From assembly GCF_900163965.1 (NCBI RefSeq), contig NZ_FULE01000030.1, positions 1 through 64,000 on the forward strand: a DNA stretch of 64,000 nt, written 5' to 3'. The notes beneath the pieces are model-generated. The model saw only the letters and a program-made list of their open reading frames with translations, made no database searches and was not told where the DNA came from. This document shows, in pieces, positions 16,301 through 22,880 of this stretch (its first letter is position 1; each line of letters opens with the position of its first letter). Origin of the DNA: Vibrio ruber DSM 16370 (lineage in GTDB: Bacteria; Pseudomonadota; Gammaproteobacteria; Enterobacterales; Vibrionaceae). Position numbers and translations under genes: made by a program.

Positions 16301-17926
16301 TAACGTGCCGCTTTCCTGAGTCAGATGTTGTGCTTTTACCTGTATATCTTGTGCAGCCACGTCCCCTTTTAAGATTGCATCCGCAGCATTGATATCCATG
16401 TCTCCGCGGGTTGTCAGCTGACCTTGCTGGTTGAGCGTCCCGGCCGTCACCGTCAGTTTATCGGTGGCGCTCACCTCACTCTGCTCACCGGTGGTCAGAT
16501 TCTGACTCGCCTGTACCGCCAGTGTTTGAGCGGTAATGTGGGTATCCAGAGTCAGACGGTCACTATCCATCGTAATCTCTGAGGCGGTCATATTGCCATG
16601 ACCGACCAGACTCGCGTCTGTCCCCTTTACGCTCAGTTGATCTTTGGCCGCAACCGTACCGCTGTTATCAAGTTTGCTGAGCTGATTGAGCGCCATCTTC
16701 TGACCGTAGATCAGGCTGTCTTGGTCTACGGTGATATGGTCCACTGCTGTCGTCAGTTGCTGACCGGCAATCAGGTTACCGGCATTCAGGGTCAGGTTAT
16801 TCGCCTGCACATCGACAACCCCGCCCGCCTGTTGCTTGCCGTCGGCATCCACACCGGCTTCAACCAGACTCTGGTTGAGTGTCACCGTATCGGTGGCAGT
16901 CAGTGAGACGTTTTGACCGGCAGCAAGCGTATTGCTATCGGCATGGATACGCTGTCCTGATAGCGAAGCCGTCTGTCCCGCATACTGACTTCCCTTGAGA
17001 GTCACGCCGGACTGGCTGCTGACCGTCAGGTTGTTCTGCGCACTGGATTTACCCAGTGTGATCTGTCCGTCTGCGCTGATGCGGATGTCACCCTGACTCG
17101 CCGACAGGTTACCGACATTGACTCCCACTCCGGCATCGGTTGCCACCAAGGCAATCCGCCCGGCATACATGCCGCCTAAATTGGAAGAATCAATCGCCAG
17201 CTCCGGGGCGGCTTCTTTATCGTCGGCAGTGGTGGCCGTGACTTGATTACTCTGATAACTGACCCGGTTTTTCCCCGTCACGATGCTGAGGTCATTGGCA
17301 TGAATATCGGCATTGAGCTGCGCGGTGCGGGTGATGATGTCAAAATAGCTCTGATGCGTGGCATCAAGCCCGAGCCCTTCAATGCTGACACTGCCCTGAG
17401 ACACATCAAACCCGGTGACATTACCATTTTCAATCAATGGGTTACCGGTCGATAAGGTCACTCGCGGCGTGTTGATAAAACCACAGCCATTACAGGTAAT
17501 CCCGTACGGATTGGTCAGGATCACCGGAGCACCCTGACCGAAGACTTCGGTATACCCCTGTAACTGACTGCGGCTCGCACCCGTGACTTCGTTGAGGATC
17601 ACCGTTGCGGCCTGACCATGCAGGTTGGGGTTATTTTGCAAGTAGCCGCCCAGTTGTGACTGAGCGACCTGCGCGGTCGAGTTGTTGAGAATTAAGCCTG
17701 ACGGGTCAACATTAAACTGTTGGTACTGGTTATGGGATAAACCATTGGCGTTGGGTGTGGCGATATTGACCACTTCAACCCCGTTCCCGGCACGGTTCAC
17801 CGAAGTATTGTGCTGGCTGTTGTCCACTATCACATTGGCCAGCAACGGCTGAATATTGAATGTCCAGCAGATAAAGTAGACCAACGCACGCTGCCAGAAA
17901 GTCACGGGTTTTATCATGTTTTTCAT
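4370..17926 (-). CDS. cdiA: CdiA: filamentous CDI exoprotein with C-terminal toxin
   Basis: The 4518-residue TpsA effector delivers a C-terminal toxin into neighbouring bacteria on contact. In order it shows: a signal peptide (residues ~1-31); a TPS secretion domain with NPNL and NPYGITCNGCGF (~140); FHA-type beta-helix repeats to ~2390, including an exact 165-residue tandem array; a low-GC insert with CEGGETLDC (~2390-2645) where receptor-binding domains lie in other CdiA proteins; a conserved block with YLIATNP and LGDAYYD (~2750-2800); FHA-2 repeats (~2900-3500); a coiled coil (~3530-3635); HEMSH at 4162-4166; a hydrophobic pretoxin segment; and the toxin. The toxin end has D4475-x2-H4478-x4-E4483 followed by GRR, reminiscent of colicin E3-type RNases but not proven. 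The ATG three codons in (17917) is better spaced from GAAGGG than the first. Confidence 0.93.
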   Translation of the reverse strand: MKNMIKPVTFWQRALVYFICWTFNIQPLLANVIVDNSQHNTSVNRAGNGVEVVNIATPNANGLSHNQYQQFNVDPSGLILNNSTAQVAQSQLGGYLQNNPNLHGQAATVILNEVTGASRSQLQGYTEVFGQGAPVILTNPYGITCNGCGFINTPRVTLSTGNPLIENGNVTGFDVSQGSVSIEGLGLDATHQSYFDIITRTAQLNADIHANDLSIVTGKNRVSYQSNQVTATTADDKEAAPELAIDSSNLGGMYAGRIALVATDAGVGVNVGNLSASQGDIRISADGQITLGKSSAQNNLTVSSQSGVTLKGSQYAGQTASLSGQRIHADSNTLAAGQNVSLTATDTVTLNQSLVEAGVDADGKQQAGGVVDVQANNLTLNAGNLIAGQQLTTAVDHITVDQDSLIYGQKMALNQLSKLDNSGTVAAKDQLSVKGTDASLVGHGNMTASEITMDSDRLTLDTHITAQTLAVQASQNLTTGEQSEVSATDKLTVTAGTLNQQGQLTTRGDMDINAADAILKGDVAAQDIQVKAQHLTQESGTLQAGQTLHITGDTVTLSGASAGKTSVGIDAGQLTLNGTLQSGGDTRLTVVNDMQTREQSQLVTQGSLQAKVGSLTQRGKMQSGEDVTLTGHTLKNEGLVSAVGNTHLTAQAQLTNRGTVTSGQQLTTNAGAVTNSGELSAQQKVAMTVAGQLDNQTNGLISGQVTTVQAGSVNNAGQLQSLTDLGLTADALNNSGTLAALSDTTLNVTHDLTNRGAVSAGHDVRLLTDNLTNSGQVIASDNLLIAKDLNQTRNTSLNNTGGSLDAGSGSLTIATQGDLQVSAGQHLFAGKDLTVTAATLNNSGEIAAQNKTRLTLDGVTTGQTVLTNQTGGLISGQSTSIDAQSVANHGQLQALEDLGLTATSLANSGTLTALNTTLAVHDHLLNTGTVSAVENISLLADQVDNQGRVSAGTHLLIAADQDNKRSDSLNNAGRVETRNGDIEIVTDVMTQQSSGHMIAGHNFRLDGNQLDNGGELAATGKTDLLLHQQLLNQQSGLISGQVTAITAQSVNNQGQLQSLSDLGLTADSFGYSGVLAALDNTSLHISHDLTSSGSILAGHQIVLNAEQLDNRGRVSAGDAAIATPATGQDDSLIVTADTLTNSGELLARGRNQLTLNMQLTNQTDGLISGQTTTVNTQSVTNHGQLQSLTDLGLTADALANSGTLAALSDMTLNVVHQLSNSGTVSANHDVSLLTDNLTNTGKMFAGSNLLIAKDSEQTRNTIFNNTDGSLTAKAGQLTIATHGDVMVSTGQHLTAGQDVILQASSLTNDGEVSAQGKTALTLDNALTNHGLVSGQQTTLAAQSVTNTGQLQSLTDLGLTADALENSGTLAALSDMTLNVAHQLSNTGAVLAGSNIHLNATKMENRGRVSAGDQALMTADQQAAGRTDASLIVNADTLTNSGELLAQGSNQLTLNTQLTNQTDGLISGQITTVNAPVVTNAGQLQSLTDLGLTADALANSGTLAALSDMTLNVAHQLSNNGAVSANHDVSLLTDNLTNTGKVFAGNNLLIAKDSEQTRTTTFNNTNGSLTAKAGQLTIATHDDVVVSSGQHLTAGQDLSLQANSLTNDGEVSAQGNMSLTLNNALTNHGLVSGQKTTLAAQSVTNTGQLQSLTDLGLTADALNNSGTLAVLSDMTLNVAHQLINSGAVSANHDVSLLTDNLTNTGKVFAGNNLLIAKDSEQTRTTTFNNTDGSLTAKAGQLTIATHDDVVVSTGQHLTAGQNVTLQANSLTNDGEVAAQGKTALTLDNTLTNHGLVSGQQTTLIAQSVTNHGQLQSLTDLGLTADALENSGTLAALSDMTLNVAHQLSNSGVVSASHDASLLTDNLTNSGKVFAGNNLLIAKDSEQTRTTTFNNTDGSLTAKAGQLTIATHDNLVVSTGQHLTAGQDVTLQANSLTNDGEVSAQGNMSLTLDNALTNHGLVSGQQTTLIAQSVTNHGQLQSLTDLGLTADALANSGTLAALSDMTLNVAHQLSNNGAVSANHNVSLLTDNLTNTGKVFAGNNLLVAKDSGQTRTTTFNNTDGSLTAKAGHLRIATHDNLVVSTGQHLTAGQDLTLQANSLTNDGEVSAQGKTALTLDNALTNHGLVSGQGTTVTAQSVNNTGQMQALTDLGLNADVLANSGTLVAGNNAVFNIIHTLTSNGNISAGNNASLLADQVNNQNKIYARNSVLIAKDSTQTRSSSLTNSGQIDAKHGSISIATHGDFTVGAGQHLSAGKDLTLVADALTNDGELSSQGITTIGVDGTLTNHTAGIISGQNTVLRAGATTNQGQLQALNDLNLTTGSLTNSGSLVALHDMTLNATGYVDNHSLLYAGHDSNLFSDTLTNYSDIVVGNDLLIARDSNKTRSRNLTNSSGNIESLNGDISIYTESLINKRTMIQYKTFNITADPETALANGIEDSTTGLIWHEEFRRGQDVSDASASSKIRASSDMYINTNELNNDASLIYGENVGIDAKKIKNNGYKSEVYINYSALREYRDSGNCEGGETLDCDIGWEIVTREVKTEGENSLSSSIIAQNNLIIHSTTLNNTSVIQENMRIESVNNPTYSAKSTHVLSDATPVVRSTQPAPDIEPNLRITQQTKDSRKNFISVHSETTMGEDVLTTQEPSDASGTVQAHSATTHSIELTSQGSDSGAAVQAGQTSTGSGLAAQSAPNLTSVARTAPQGKPTTTVTLSNSSTVTAPTVNLPNQNRIPFPDYRLPTSPHGLFVFSDGPQSDYLIATNPAVTNLNDFLGSDYFKDQLNYDPERKEKFLGDAYYDTRTISQEIFEQTGKRYLNEDIGSDLAQMKQLIDSAAQEKTALNLKNGVALTDEQIARLSHDIIWYEPIEVNGQTVMAPKLYLSSASQDNISNGALLAGRNVNVTTGDFANSGAVAAREDLSIASRNGISNTHGTLSANDDLALIATGDIVNRGGIKGKDVSVISTEGSIINEAQLSQSKFSAHNLVGEITSLGQTAIIQADNSIRLQAGTSIRDTAGIIQSNGDVTLSAEDDIVFDTIEDRIEISTLSGNFTAGSSRYIGSIFESGGHAEVQAGHNIQATAADVSVLNSLSLKAGHDITLKAAVDNTNWNYNGQSFKKIVKTTTNQGSNLSGRDVLLQSGNDTTLVNGGIQASGNVALNAQGDVNILAANDSRYEYSKSTHKKSFGRSKTTIHESLKETVRGSSIAAGGDITIKAQKYSNAKLANGHSDIQVVGSNLNAGDAINLSADGDVILSAQQYREYQYNQTIKKGFGGLSGSNRGNLDDATLLEGANTIAASHININSGKNIGVIASTVSAGGDVNMQALDEVLVTADNILRQTQQWDEKSSFLSGGHLMEMSSDREGMQSSTAQGSQIASHGNVNIQGGSVALVGSDVVAGENTVLKADTGHLDIRSAQNSLRKTSQHKQVSVDFPAFELLGHPESALQITDGQVRFRIGKATYDQVENQTTATTQTGSTVLANNDVSLSAAGDLTVTGSRIAADQDGSGAGDLSLTAENILIQEAKETEQTQSQEVHGKAEASLVVQHQAVEVAKAVKGLQQATQALKQAKQDYQQYKKQLASLKGTLETLQADYAAKKPGVTFEDIEELQDLVSDLKGDEAWYAAGIALAAENVTSKTTLLAKQSDAAVNSITSGAFGFDAGLHLDIDADKQNSQSQRVTSVGSQLSGQNVTIEAGHQTGQSATVQGSVIHADDTLAVSGNQVNLLASDEQSSSTNGSESAHVGASVTLFGADSGVNLDASYSRNESVSQSQTHTNSVLSADHIRITSDGDTDVNGADVAANEQLDISVGGDLNVASVQNRYSSTNHGGSVSGGVGLSGGDVGKGGAVSGFDHAGNLQGVNSGVNLSNGRSHSRETMLTRITSGGDANITVGGNTDIKGATIATVNEDGSDAGRLHLETGMLSYTDLSNTRDTSSRNAGVSSSVSIGPDKDGATQIDASRNSSRYQYTNQSGYHKSKTLATVGQGELRIEDTHNSDDTERLNRDVTSTTKDLYSVDRQQGNFDVTVDHRLLSETGWKEIAEDALITDMMRESLERAITTDRVELTDILSETGKQLDIYKSVKQAIIDDPQLAARLRDPKLSADTKQVILDQLTHAAMQSLGYNPEGYENKIIAKDNDARKGFYSEETQKSYINDQNANNTEELVLIAGHEMSHAVDDKTGDVNRYSEQDREIYANNIGEDFTDYTDTALGVTGNGSMASSNSHVGNTGSTVAGNNQVYSGLDKRQGDNLIPLVIPAAVAITTITAAAIADPKVQQVTKQALTDAMAGAKDVGNGILNFFEPDAQYTDEELDIAAKAYLQMQEYRDSSTETGDWVEMDNLMQQVSAEVVARANAMSEMADTIDASTSLPSHEGYDASTVTEVSDRIDASTETVATIEQGLGKTESPVESGVDPLLVVDSKNSSYEPNKGAIGKMEDFFNQPGFGSDVMSITKKSPKVYDGQRVFDVTKRYGSALKKGDQVYLDGQHKNHLEVFDKQGNFKAVLNLDGTLNIAKTAQAKKTGRRLPK
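11066..14835 (-). repeat. Tandem 495-bp (165-aa) repeat array inside cdiA
   Basis: The word GTGGTTGGTC recurs at 11561, 12056, 12551 and 13046, exactly 495 bp apart, and again at 13940. The word TCCGT of a second unit type recurs at 13542 and 14436, 894 bp apart, so an 894-bp compound unit (495 + 399) follows the simple 495-bp units. The protein motif LQSLTDLGLTADAL occurs seven times identically in cdiA, with several variants. Exact periods that keep the frame point to recent unequal crossing-over. Each unit adds the same length of beta-helix to the filament. Confidence 0.85.
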
Positions 17927-17940
17927 CCCTTCACTGCTGA

Positions 17941-19629
17941 TTAAATTGCAATATTCACACGGTAATTGACGATGTAGTGATCCGCATCCAGCGCACCGGG
18001 AGAATCCAGTGGCACACCGATGGCAAGACTGCTGCTGACTCGACGACTGTGGGTCTGGATCCCGAGACTGCTGCCCATCAGCGATCCGCGCTCCAGCTCA
18101 TCATTTTTATCCCGGACAATTGACCCGGTATCCACGGCCCACTGGGCGCTGATCTGACCGATATACGGGAGTGTGCCGAGCGGATAACTGAGATCATTGC
18201 GCCAGTAGTACCCTTGATCACCGCTGATCGAAACATCTTTAAACCCGCGCACCGAATACTCACCACCGATACTGACGCGCTGGCTGCCGTAGAGCGTGTC
18301 GTTACTCCACTGGGCAAACAGGGTACTGGTGAACATCAGGCCGGACTGAAACGGCTGGGTATAACTGGCGGTGAGTGTCCCTTTACGGAACTGCGCTTTG
18401 GGAAACCCCGCTTGATTGCGCTCCCCGCCGAACAGGTCTGAGCCCAGAGTCAGCCGTGGTGACACGCTCATAAAACCCGAGCCTAGCCGGGCGCTGTAAT
18501 CCAGCCCGACATAAGCCGAGGACAGATTGCGTGAGCTGGAAATGATGAGGCTGTCCATCAGATGATTTTTTTCGCGGCGGTGACTGAGCCCGACCGTGAC
18601 AAAAGACTTACTTTCAGCATCGCGGGCCAGCAGCCGTTTCAGCGTTACATCATGGCTGTTGGTTTTGCCCGAAGTGCCGAACACAAACCCGTTGCTGACA
18701 AAGCCACTTTCATAATGGCTGTAGGTGGTGCGGTAATTGGTATTCCAGCGTCCGTAGGGAACGTCCAGACTCAGGCTCAGACTTTCCGAAGCATGACCGG
18801 TCGGCGGATCAAGGCTCCGGCTGCCGGATAAAGACCACTGATCGAGCGCATCAATTATATTTTCAGCATTGAGGGCGTAACGAAATTGGGTTTCACCCGT
18901 TGATTTCTGACCGGAGTTTTCAACACCGACAGAGGTATTCCCCCAAAATCGCGTGTCACTCTGAATATCAACAATACTGTATCCCTGTTTGGTACCCGGT
19001 CTGATTTTAATTTGGGCATTATAGCGGGACAGGCGGTTTATTTGGTCGAGACCTTGCTCGATTTCACGCAGGTTAAATAAATGATCAATTAATCCCGGAA
19101 AAGCATTATTCAGAAACCCTTCCACCCGACCATTAAATTTCAGAGCTTCCAGTTTACCTTCAAGAATAACAATCTTTAATTGACCGCTGCTGAGATCCTG
19201 AGGGACTAAATAAGCCCGCGAGGTGACATATCCGGCCCCGATATATTGATTGGTAATCACACGCAGGTATTCATTGATTTGTGGCAGTCCCTGACAGCTT
19301 GGTTTGAAATCAATCCACGCCAAGAGTTGCTGATCAGAAAAGACTGTATTACCAGAAAAAACAACCTGTTGCACAGGGAAACACTGCTGAGTCTGGCTGG
19401 CTTCAGGTGCCGGTAACGTCGGCAACACATTGAGTTGCTGTACGGATTGTTTGGCTCGTTCTATCTCTTGTAAACGCTCCCGCTGCTCCTGCTCAATACT
19501 CGCCTGCGTCGCAGGAGAAATAGCAACATTGCCATTATTGCTATAGGCAGCAAAAGAAACAAAATAAATACAACAAGCAAGGAATAAATATTGAGACAGC
19601 ACAAACTGCTGAAAATTACGTTTTCGCAT
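17941..19629 (-). CDS. cdiB: CdiB/FhaC-type two-partner secretion transporter
   Basis: The 562-residue outer-membrane beta-barrel of the TpsB/Omp85 superfamily exports CdiA. An N-terminal signal-like hydrophobic stretch (~10-30) is followed by a Gln/Glu-rich linker helix, POTRA domains (starting near CFPVQQVVFSGN and SSGQLKIVILEGKLEALKF), and a C-terminal barrel with the diagnostic VRGF motif (in YSVRGFKD). It ends in NIAI with no obvious truncation, and its length is typical for the family. It precedes cdiA by only 14 bp, so the two are co-transcribed. The start codon has a weak Shine-Dalgarno sequence, but no other Met is close enough to keep the signal peptide. Confidence 0.92.
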   Translation of the reverse strand: MRKRNFQQFVLSQYLFLACCIYFVSFAAYSNNGNVAISPATQASIEQEQRERLQEIERAKQSVQQLNVLPTLPAPEASQTQQCFPVQQVVFSGNTVFSDQQLLAWIDFKPSCQGLPQINEYLRVITNQYIGAGYVTSRAYLVPQDLSSGQLKIVILEGKLEALKFNGRVEGFLNNAFPGLIDHLFNLREIEQGLDQINRLSRYNAQIKIRPGTKQGYSIVDIQSDTRFWGNTSVGVENSGQKSTGETQFRYALNAENIIDALDQWSLSGSRSLDPPTGHASESLSLSLDVPYGRWNTNYRTTYSHYESGFVSNGFVFGTSGKTNSHDVTLKRLLARDAESKSFVTVGLSHRREKNHLMDSLIISSSRNLSSAYVGLDYSARLGSGFMSVSPRLTLGSDLFGGERNQAGFPKAQFRKGTLTASYTQPFQSGLMFTSTLFAQWSNDTLYGSQRVSIGGEYSVRGFKDVSISGDQGYYWRNDLSYPLGTLPYIGQISAQWAVDTGSIVRDKNDELERGSLMGSSLGIQTHSRRVSSSLAIGVPLDSPGALDADHYIVNYRVNIAI

Positions 19630-20094
19630 TCAGGGAACAACCTAGCATAAATATGGATCCCGATAAGGGAGGTTCTTATTATTTTTTATTGGGAGCGGAT
19701 TTTAGGTTACAAAAGAATCAATAGCAATATCATTCTCAATATTGCTACATTATTTTTTATAAAAAAATTTGTTTTTTATCTGCGATCAATATTTAGAAAT
19801 ACAAATAACTCAACCAATTTCATATTAATAACCAATAAAAAATGGGCGAACAATCAAGATGACACAAATAAGGCCTCATCAGCTTATTATTATTTCCTGA
19901 TTTATTTTTCTTACACTTTTTTCACAAAGTCTTTTCTGCCTTCCTACCTTTTTATTTTACTCCCTGTTCATTCACCGGGTTTGATGCCATATATTTGATG
20001 AAACACAATGAGACGTACCTCACTCAAATCATGTACCATGGTCTATATGCGATGTTCTCATCGAGAGTATAACCGAGTGGTAAAGGATAATTCT
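19630..20094. other. AT-rich intergenic region with the cdiBA promoter
   Basis: The 465-bp stretch between the divergent cdiB and the YfbR-like gene is strikingly AT-rich, with many A/T runs from about 19680 to 19960. It contains no convincing reading frame. It must hold the leftward cdiBA promoter and the rightward promoter of the YfbR-like gene. Such AT-rich regions upstream of CDI genes are plausible nucleoid-protein silencing targets, but no specific operator is evident. Confidence 0.4.
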
Positions 20095-20694
20095 GTGAAG
20101 AAAAAACAAAGCACATTTATGGCATGGGTGACACGCATGCCGCTGATCAAACGCTGGGCACTGATGCATTGCTTTCAGGAAGAGAATGTGTCGGAACACT
20201 CACATCAAGTCGCCGTGATCGCCCACTTGCTGACCGTGATTAAAAATAAACGCTTCGGCGGCACTCTGAACCCGGAAAGAGCGGCAGTGATTGCAATTTA
20301 TCATGAAATATCAGAAACCAAACTGCAGGATATCAACTCTAAAACCAAGTACCACAGCCCGGAATTTACCGCGGCCTTTAAAAAATTAGAGGATATTGCC
20401 GAGCAGGAATGTCTGGATACCCTGCCGGAAGATCTGCGTGACGAGTTCACCGGTCTGCTGGTGCAGAAACATGTCGATGCCGAGTATAAAACCATTGTTA
20501 AAGCCGCCGATATCCTGGCTGCCTATATCAAGACCTTGAATGAGTTACGCTTTCACAATGATGAGTTTGTACATGTCAAAGAAGGGCTCGATGAAACGAT
20601 TGAAAAACTGACCGCGACCATGCCCGAAGTCGCGGTGTTTATGGATGTGTTCTGCGAAAGCTGTACTACCACTTTCGATAAGATTTCCGGCTGA
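20095..20694 (+). CDS. YfbR-like 5'-deoxynucleotidase (HD family, HE variant)
   Basis: Starting at the GTG at 20095, which has a well placed AAAGGA 8 bases upstream, the protein is 199 residues, the length of E. coli YfbR; longer starts to 20008 lack a ribosome site. YfbR removes the 5'-phosphate from deoxynucleoside monophosphates. Visible family features are IKRWALM, NVSEHSHQVAVIAH with the first metal His, and KAADILAAY with the distal Asp. The central HD dyad is HE here: IYHEISE, against YHDASE in E. coli. The GDLPTP loop is also changed to QDINSK. It may therefore have altered metal use or specificity. A 20-bp palindrome follows the gene. Confidence 0.75.
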   Translation: MKKKQSTFMAWVTRMPLIKRWALMHCFQEENVSEHSHQVAVIAHLLTVIKNKRFGGTLNPERAAVIAIYHEISETKLQDINSKTKYHSPEFTAAFKKLEDIAEQECLDTLPEDLRDEFTGLLVQKHVDAEYKTIVKAADILAAYIKTLNELRFHNDEFVHVKEGLDETIEKLTATMPEVAVFMDVFCESCTTTFDKISG

Positions 20695-20731
20695 ATTGTC
20701 ACACCGGCACCGATGCCCCCGACGATCACCA

Positions 20732-20751
20732 AGCGCTGCAATTGCAGCGCT
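20732..20751. terminator. 20-bp perfect palindrome between convergent genes
   Basis: AGCGCTGCAATTGCAGCGCT lies between the 3' ends of the rightward YfbR-like gene and the leftward hutU. It can fold into a GC-rich hairpin, with no clear T-run on either side. A bidirectional stop signal is likely but unproven. Confidence 0.45.
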
Positions 20752-20848
20752 GATTGTTAACGGTGAGCCTGTCGTCGGTAAATATGCGCATCTCAGCGCA
20801 AGCTATCATTGTTCCGGCTGTGATTGCACCGATTTAATTTCACCCGTG

Positions 20849-22861
20849 TTATTTCACGACCGCATTCAACAGCGCGTCATCGGCCTGCTCCGGAATGGTC
20901 ACTTTGAGCCGTGGCTCAAGCGCCATCGCCCGTTGAATGGCAAATACCGCCCCTTCATTTCTGGCCCAGCTGCGCCGCGAAATCCCATTATTCACATCCC
21001 AGTGGAGCATCGATTTCAGTCGGGTATCACATGCCTCAGAACCGTCTAAGACCATGCCGAAACCGCCATTGATCACTTCCCCCCAACCGACGCCACCACC
21101 ATTATGGATGCTGACCCACGTTGCACCGCGGAACGCATCACCGATAACATTGTGAATCGCCATATCGGCAGTAAAGCGTGACCCGTCATAAATATTGGCC
21201 GTTTCCCGATACGGTGAGTCGGTGCCGGACACATCGTGATGATCGCGTCCGAGAATTACCGGCGCAGAGATTTTGCCGCTGTTAACCGCCTGATTAAAAG
21301 CCGCTGCAATCCGCATCCGCCCTTCGGCATCAGCATATAAAATCCGCGCTTGTGAGCCGACAACGAGATTGTTCTGTTTAGCCTGCCGAATCCATGACAG
21401 GTTATCGGCAATCTGCTGACGAATCTCTGCCGGCGCCTGTTGATGCATGTCTTCCAGAATCTCTGCGGCAATCTGGTCGGTGACCGCCAAGTCGTGCGGA
21501 TCCGATGATGAACACACCCAGCGGAAAGGCCCGAAGCCGTAATCAAAGCACATCGGCCCCATAATATCTTCCACATAAGAGGGGTACTTAAATGAACCAT
21601 CGGCCTTGAGAATATCAGCCCCTGCCCGGCTTGCTTCCAACAGAAATGCATTGCCGTAATCAAAGAAATACATTCCTTTGGCGGTCAATTGATTAATCGC
21701 CGCCACATGGCGCTTCAAGGTTGCCTGTACCGCCGCACGAAACTGTTCCGGCTCGTTGGCCATCATCGTATTGGATTGTTCAAAGCTATAACCGACCGGA
21801 TAATAGCCCCCCGCCCACGGATTGTGCAGTGAGGTCTGGTCTGAACCTAAATCGATGTGGATATCTTCTGCGGCCAGTCGTTCCCACAGGTCAACAATAT
21901 TGCCCAGGTAGGCCAGAGAAACTGGTCGATTATCGATTTGCGCCTGCTTGATCCGTGCGATCAGTGCGTCTAAATCAGGGTGAACTTCATCGACCCATCC
22001 CTGTTCATGGCGCTTATAAGCGGCTTTGGGATTAATTTCAGCCACCACGCCAATGGTTTGCGCAATCACCGCCGCCTTGGGCTGCGCGCCACTCATCCCG
22101 CCCAGCCCGGAGGTAACAAACAGCGGTAACTTACTTGGATCCCGGTCGCGTTTCATCCGCACCGCATTCATCACCGTAATCGTCGTGCCATGCACAATAC
22201 CTTGCGGGCCGATATACATAAACGAGCCTGCCGTCATCTGACCGTATTGGGTCACCCCTAATGCATTAAATTTTTCCCAGTCATCCGGTTTTGAGTAGTT
22301 GGGAATCATCATGCCGTTGGTCACCACCACCCGCGGTGCATCGGGATGTGACGGATACAGCCCCATCGGATGACCGGAATAGAGCACCAGTGTCTGTTCA
22401 TCGGTCATTTCCGCCAGATATTTCATGGTGAGACGGTACTGTGCCCAGTTGGAGAACACTGCGCCATTACCGCCATAGGTAATCAGTTCCTGCGGATGCT
22501 GTGCCACCGCTGTGTCAAGGTTATTACTGAGCATCAGCATAATCGCGGCAGCCTGCTTTGACTGATGCGGAAACGTATCAATCGAGCGTGCGGTGATGGG
22601 ATAATCCGGCATCAGGCGATACATATAAATCCGGCCGTAGGTCTCCAGCTCTTCATAAAACTCCGGAGCTAATTCCGCATGATGCCGTTGATCGAAATAG
22701 CGCAGCGCATTTCTGACCGCGAGGATTTTCTCTTCCCGGCTCAGAATCGCTTTTCTTTTCGGTGCATGACTGAGGTTCTCATTGCGTTCGCGCTTGGGCG
22801 GCAGGATATCCGGAATCCCGGCTAAGATCTTGGCTTTAAATGTCATATCATTGTCCTTCAT
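20849..22861 (-). CDS. hutU: Urocanate hydratase, long form
   Basis: Converts urocanate to 4-imidazolone-5-propionate using tightly bound NAD+, the second step of histidine degradation. Urocanase landmarks include LITYGGNGAVFSNWAQYRL, GHPMGLYPS, GSFMYIGPQGIVHGTT, GLGGMSGAQPKAA, DQTSLHNPW and, near the C-terminus, the glycine-rich HNGGGVGWGEVINGGFG. At 670 residues it is about 110 longer than the ~555-residue HutU usual in proteobacteria and close to the long form of Bacteroidetes and animals (UROC1). It is the last gene of hutHIGU. An ATG five codons downstream (22846), preceded by AAGGA, is an alternative start. Confidence 0.93.
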   Translation of the reverse strand: MKDNDMTFKAKILAGIPDILPPKRERNENLSHAPKRKAILSREEKILAVRNALRYFDQRHHAELAPEFYEELETYGRIYMYRLMPDYPITARSIDTFPHQSKQAAAIMLMLSNNLDTAVAQHPQELITYGGNGAVFSNWAQYRLTMKYLAEMTDEQTLVLYSGHPMGLYPSHPDAPRVVVTNGMMIPNYSKPDDWEKFNALGVTQYGQMTAGSFMYIGPQGIVHGTTITVMNAVRMKRDRDPSKLPLFVTSGLGGMSGAQPKAAVIAQTIGVVAEINPKAAYKRHEQGWVDEVHPDLDALIARIKQAQIDNRPVSLAYLGNIVDLWERLAAEDIHIDLGSDQTSLHNPWAGGYYPVGYSFEQSNTMMANEPEQFRAAVQATLKRHVAAINQLTAKGMYFFDYGNAFLLEASRAGADILKADGSFKYPSYVEDIMGPMCFDYGFGPFRWVCSSSDPHDLAVTDQIAAEILEDMHQQAPAEIRQQIADNLSWIRQAKQNNLVVGSQARILYADAEGRMRIAAAFNQAVNSGKISAPVILGRDHHDVSGTDSPYRETANIYDGSRFTADMAIHNVIGDAFRGATWVSIHNGGGVGWGEVINGGFGMVLDGSEACDTRLKSMLHWDVNNGISRRSWARNEGAVFAIQRAMALEPRLKVTIPEQADDALLNAVVK

Positions 22862-22880
22862 GTATTCCCTGCTTCAATCT

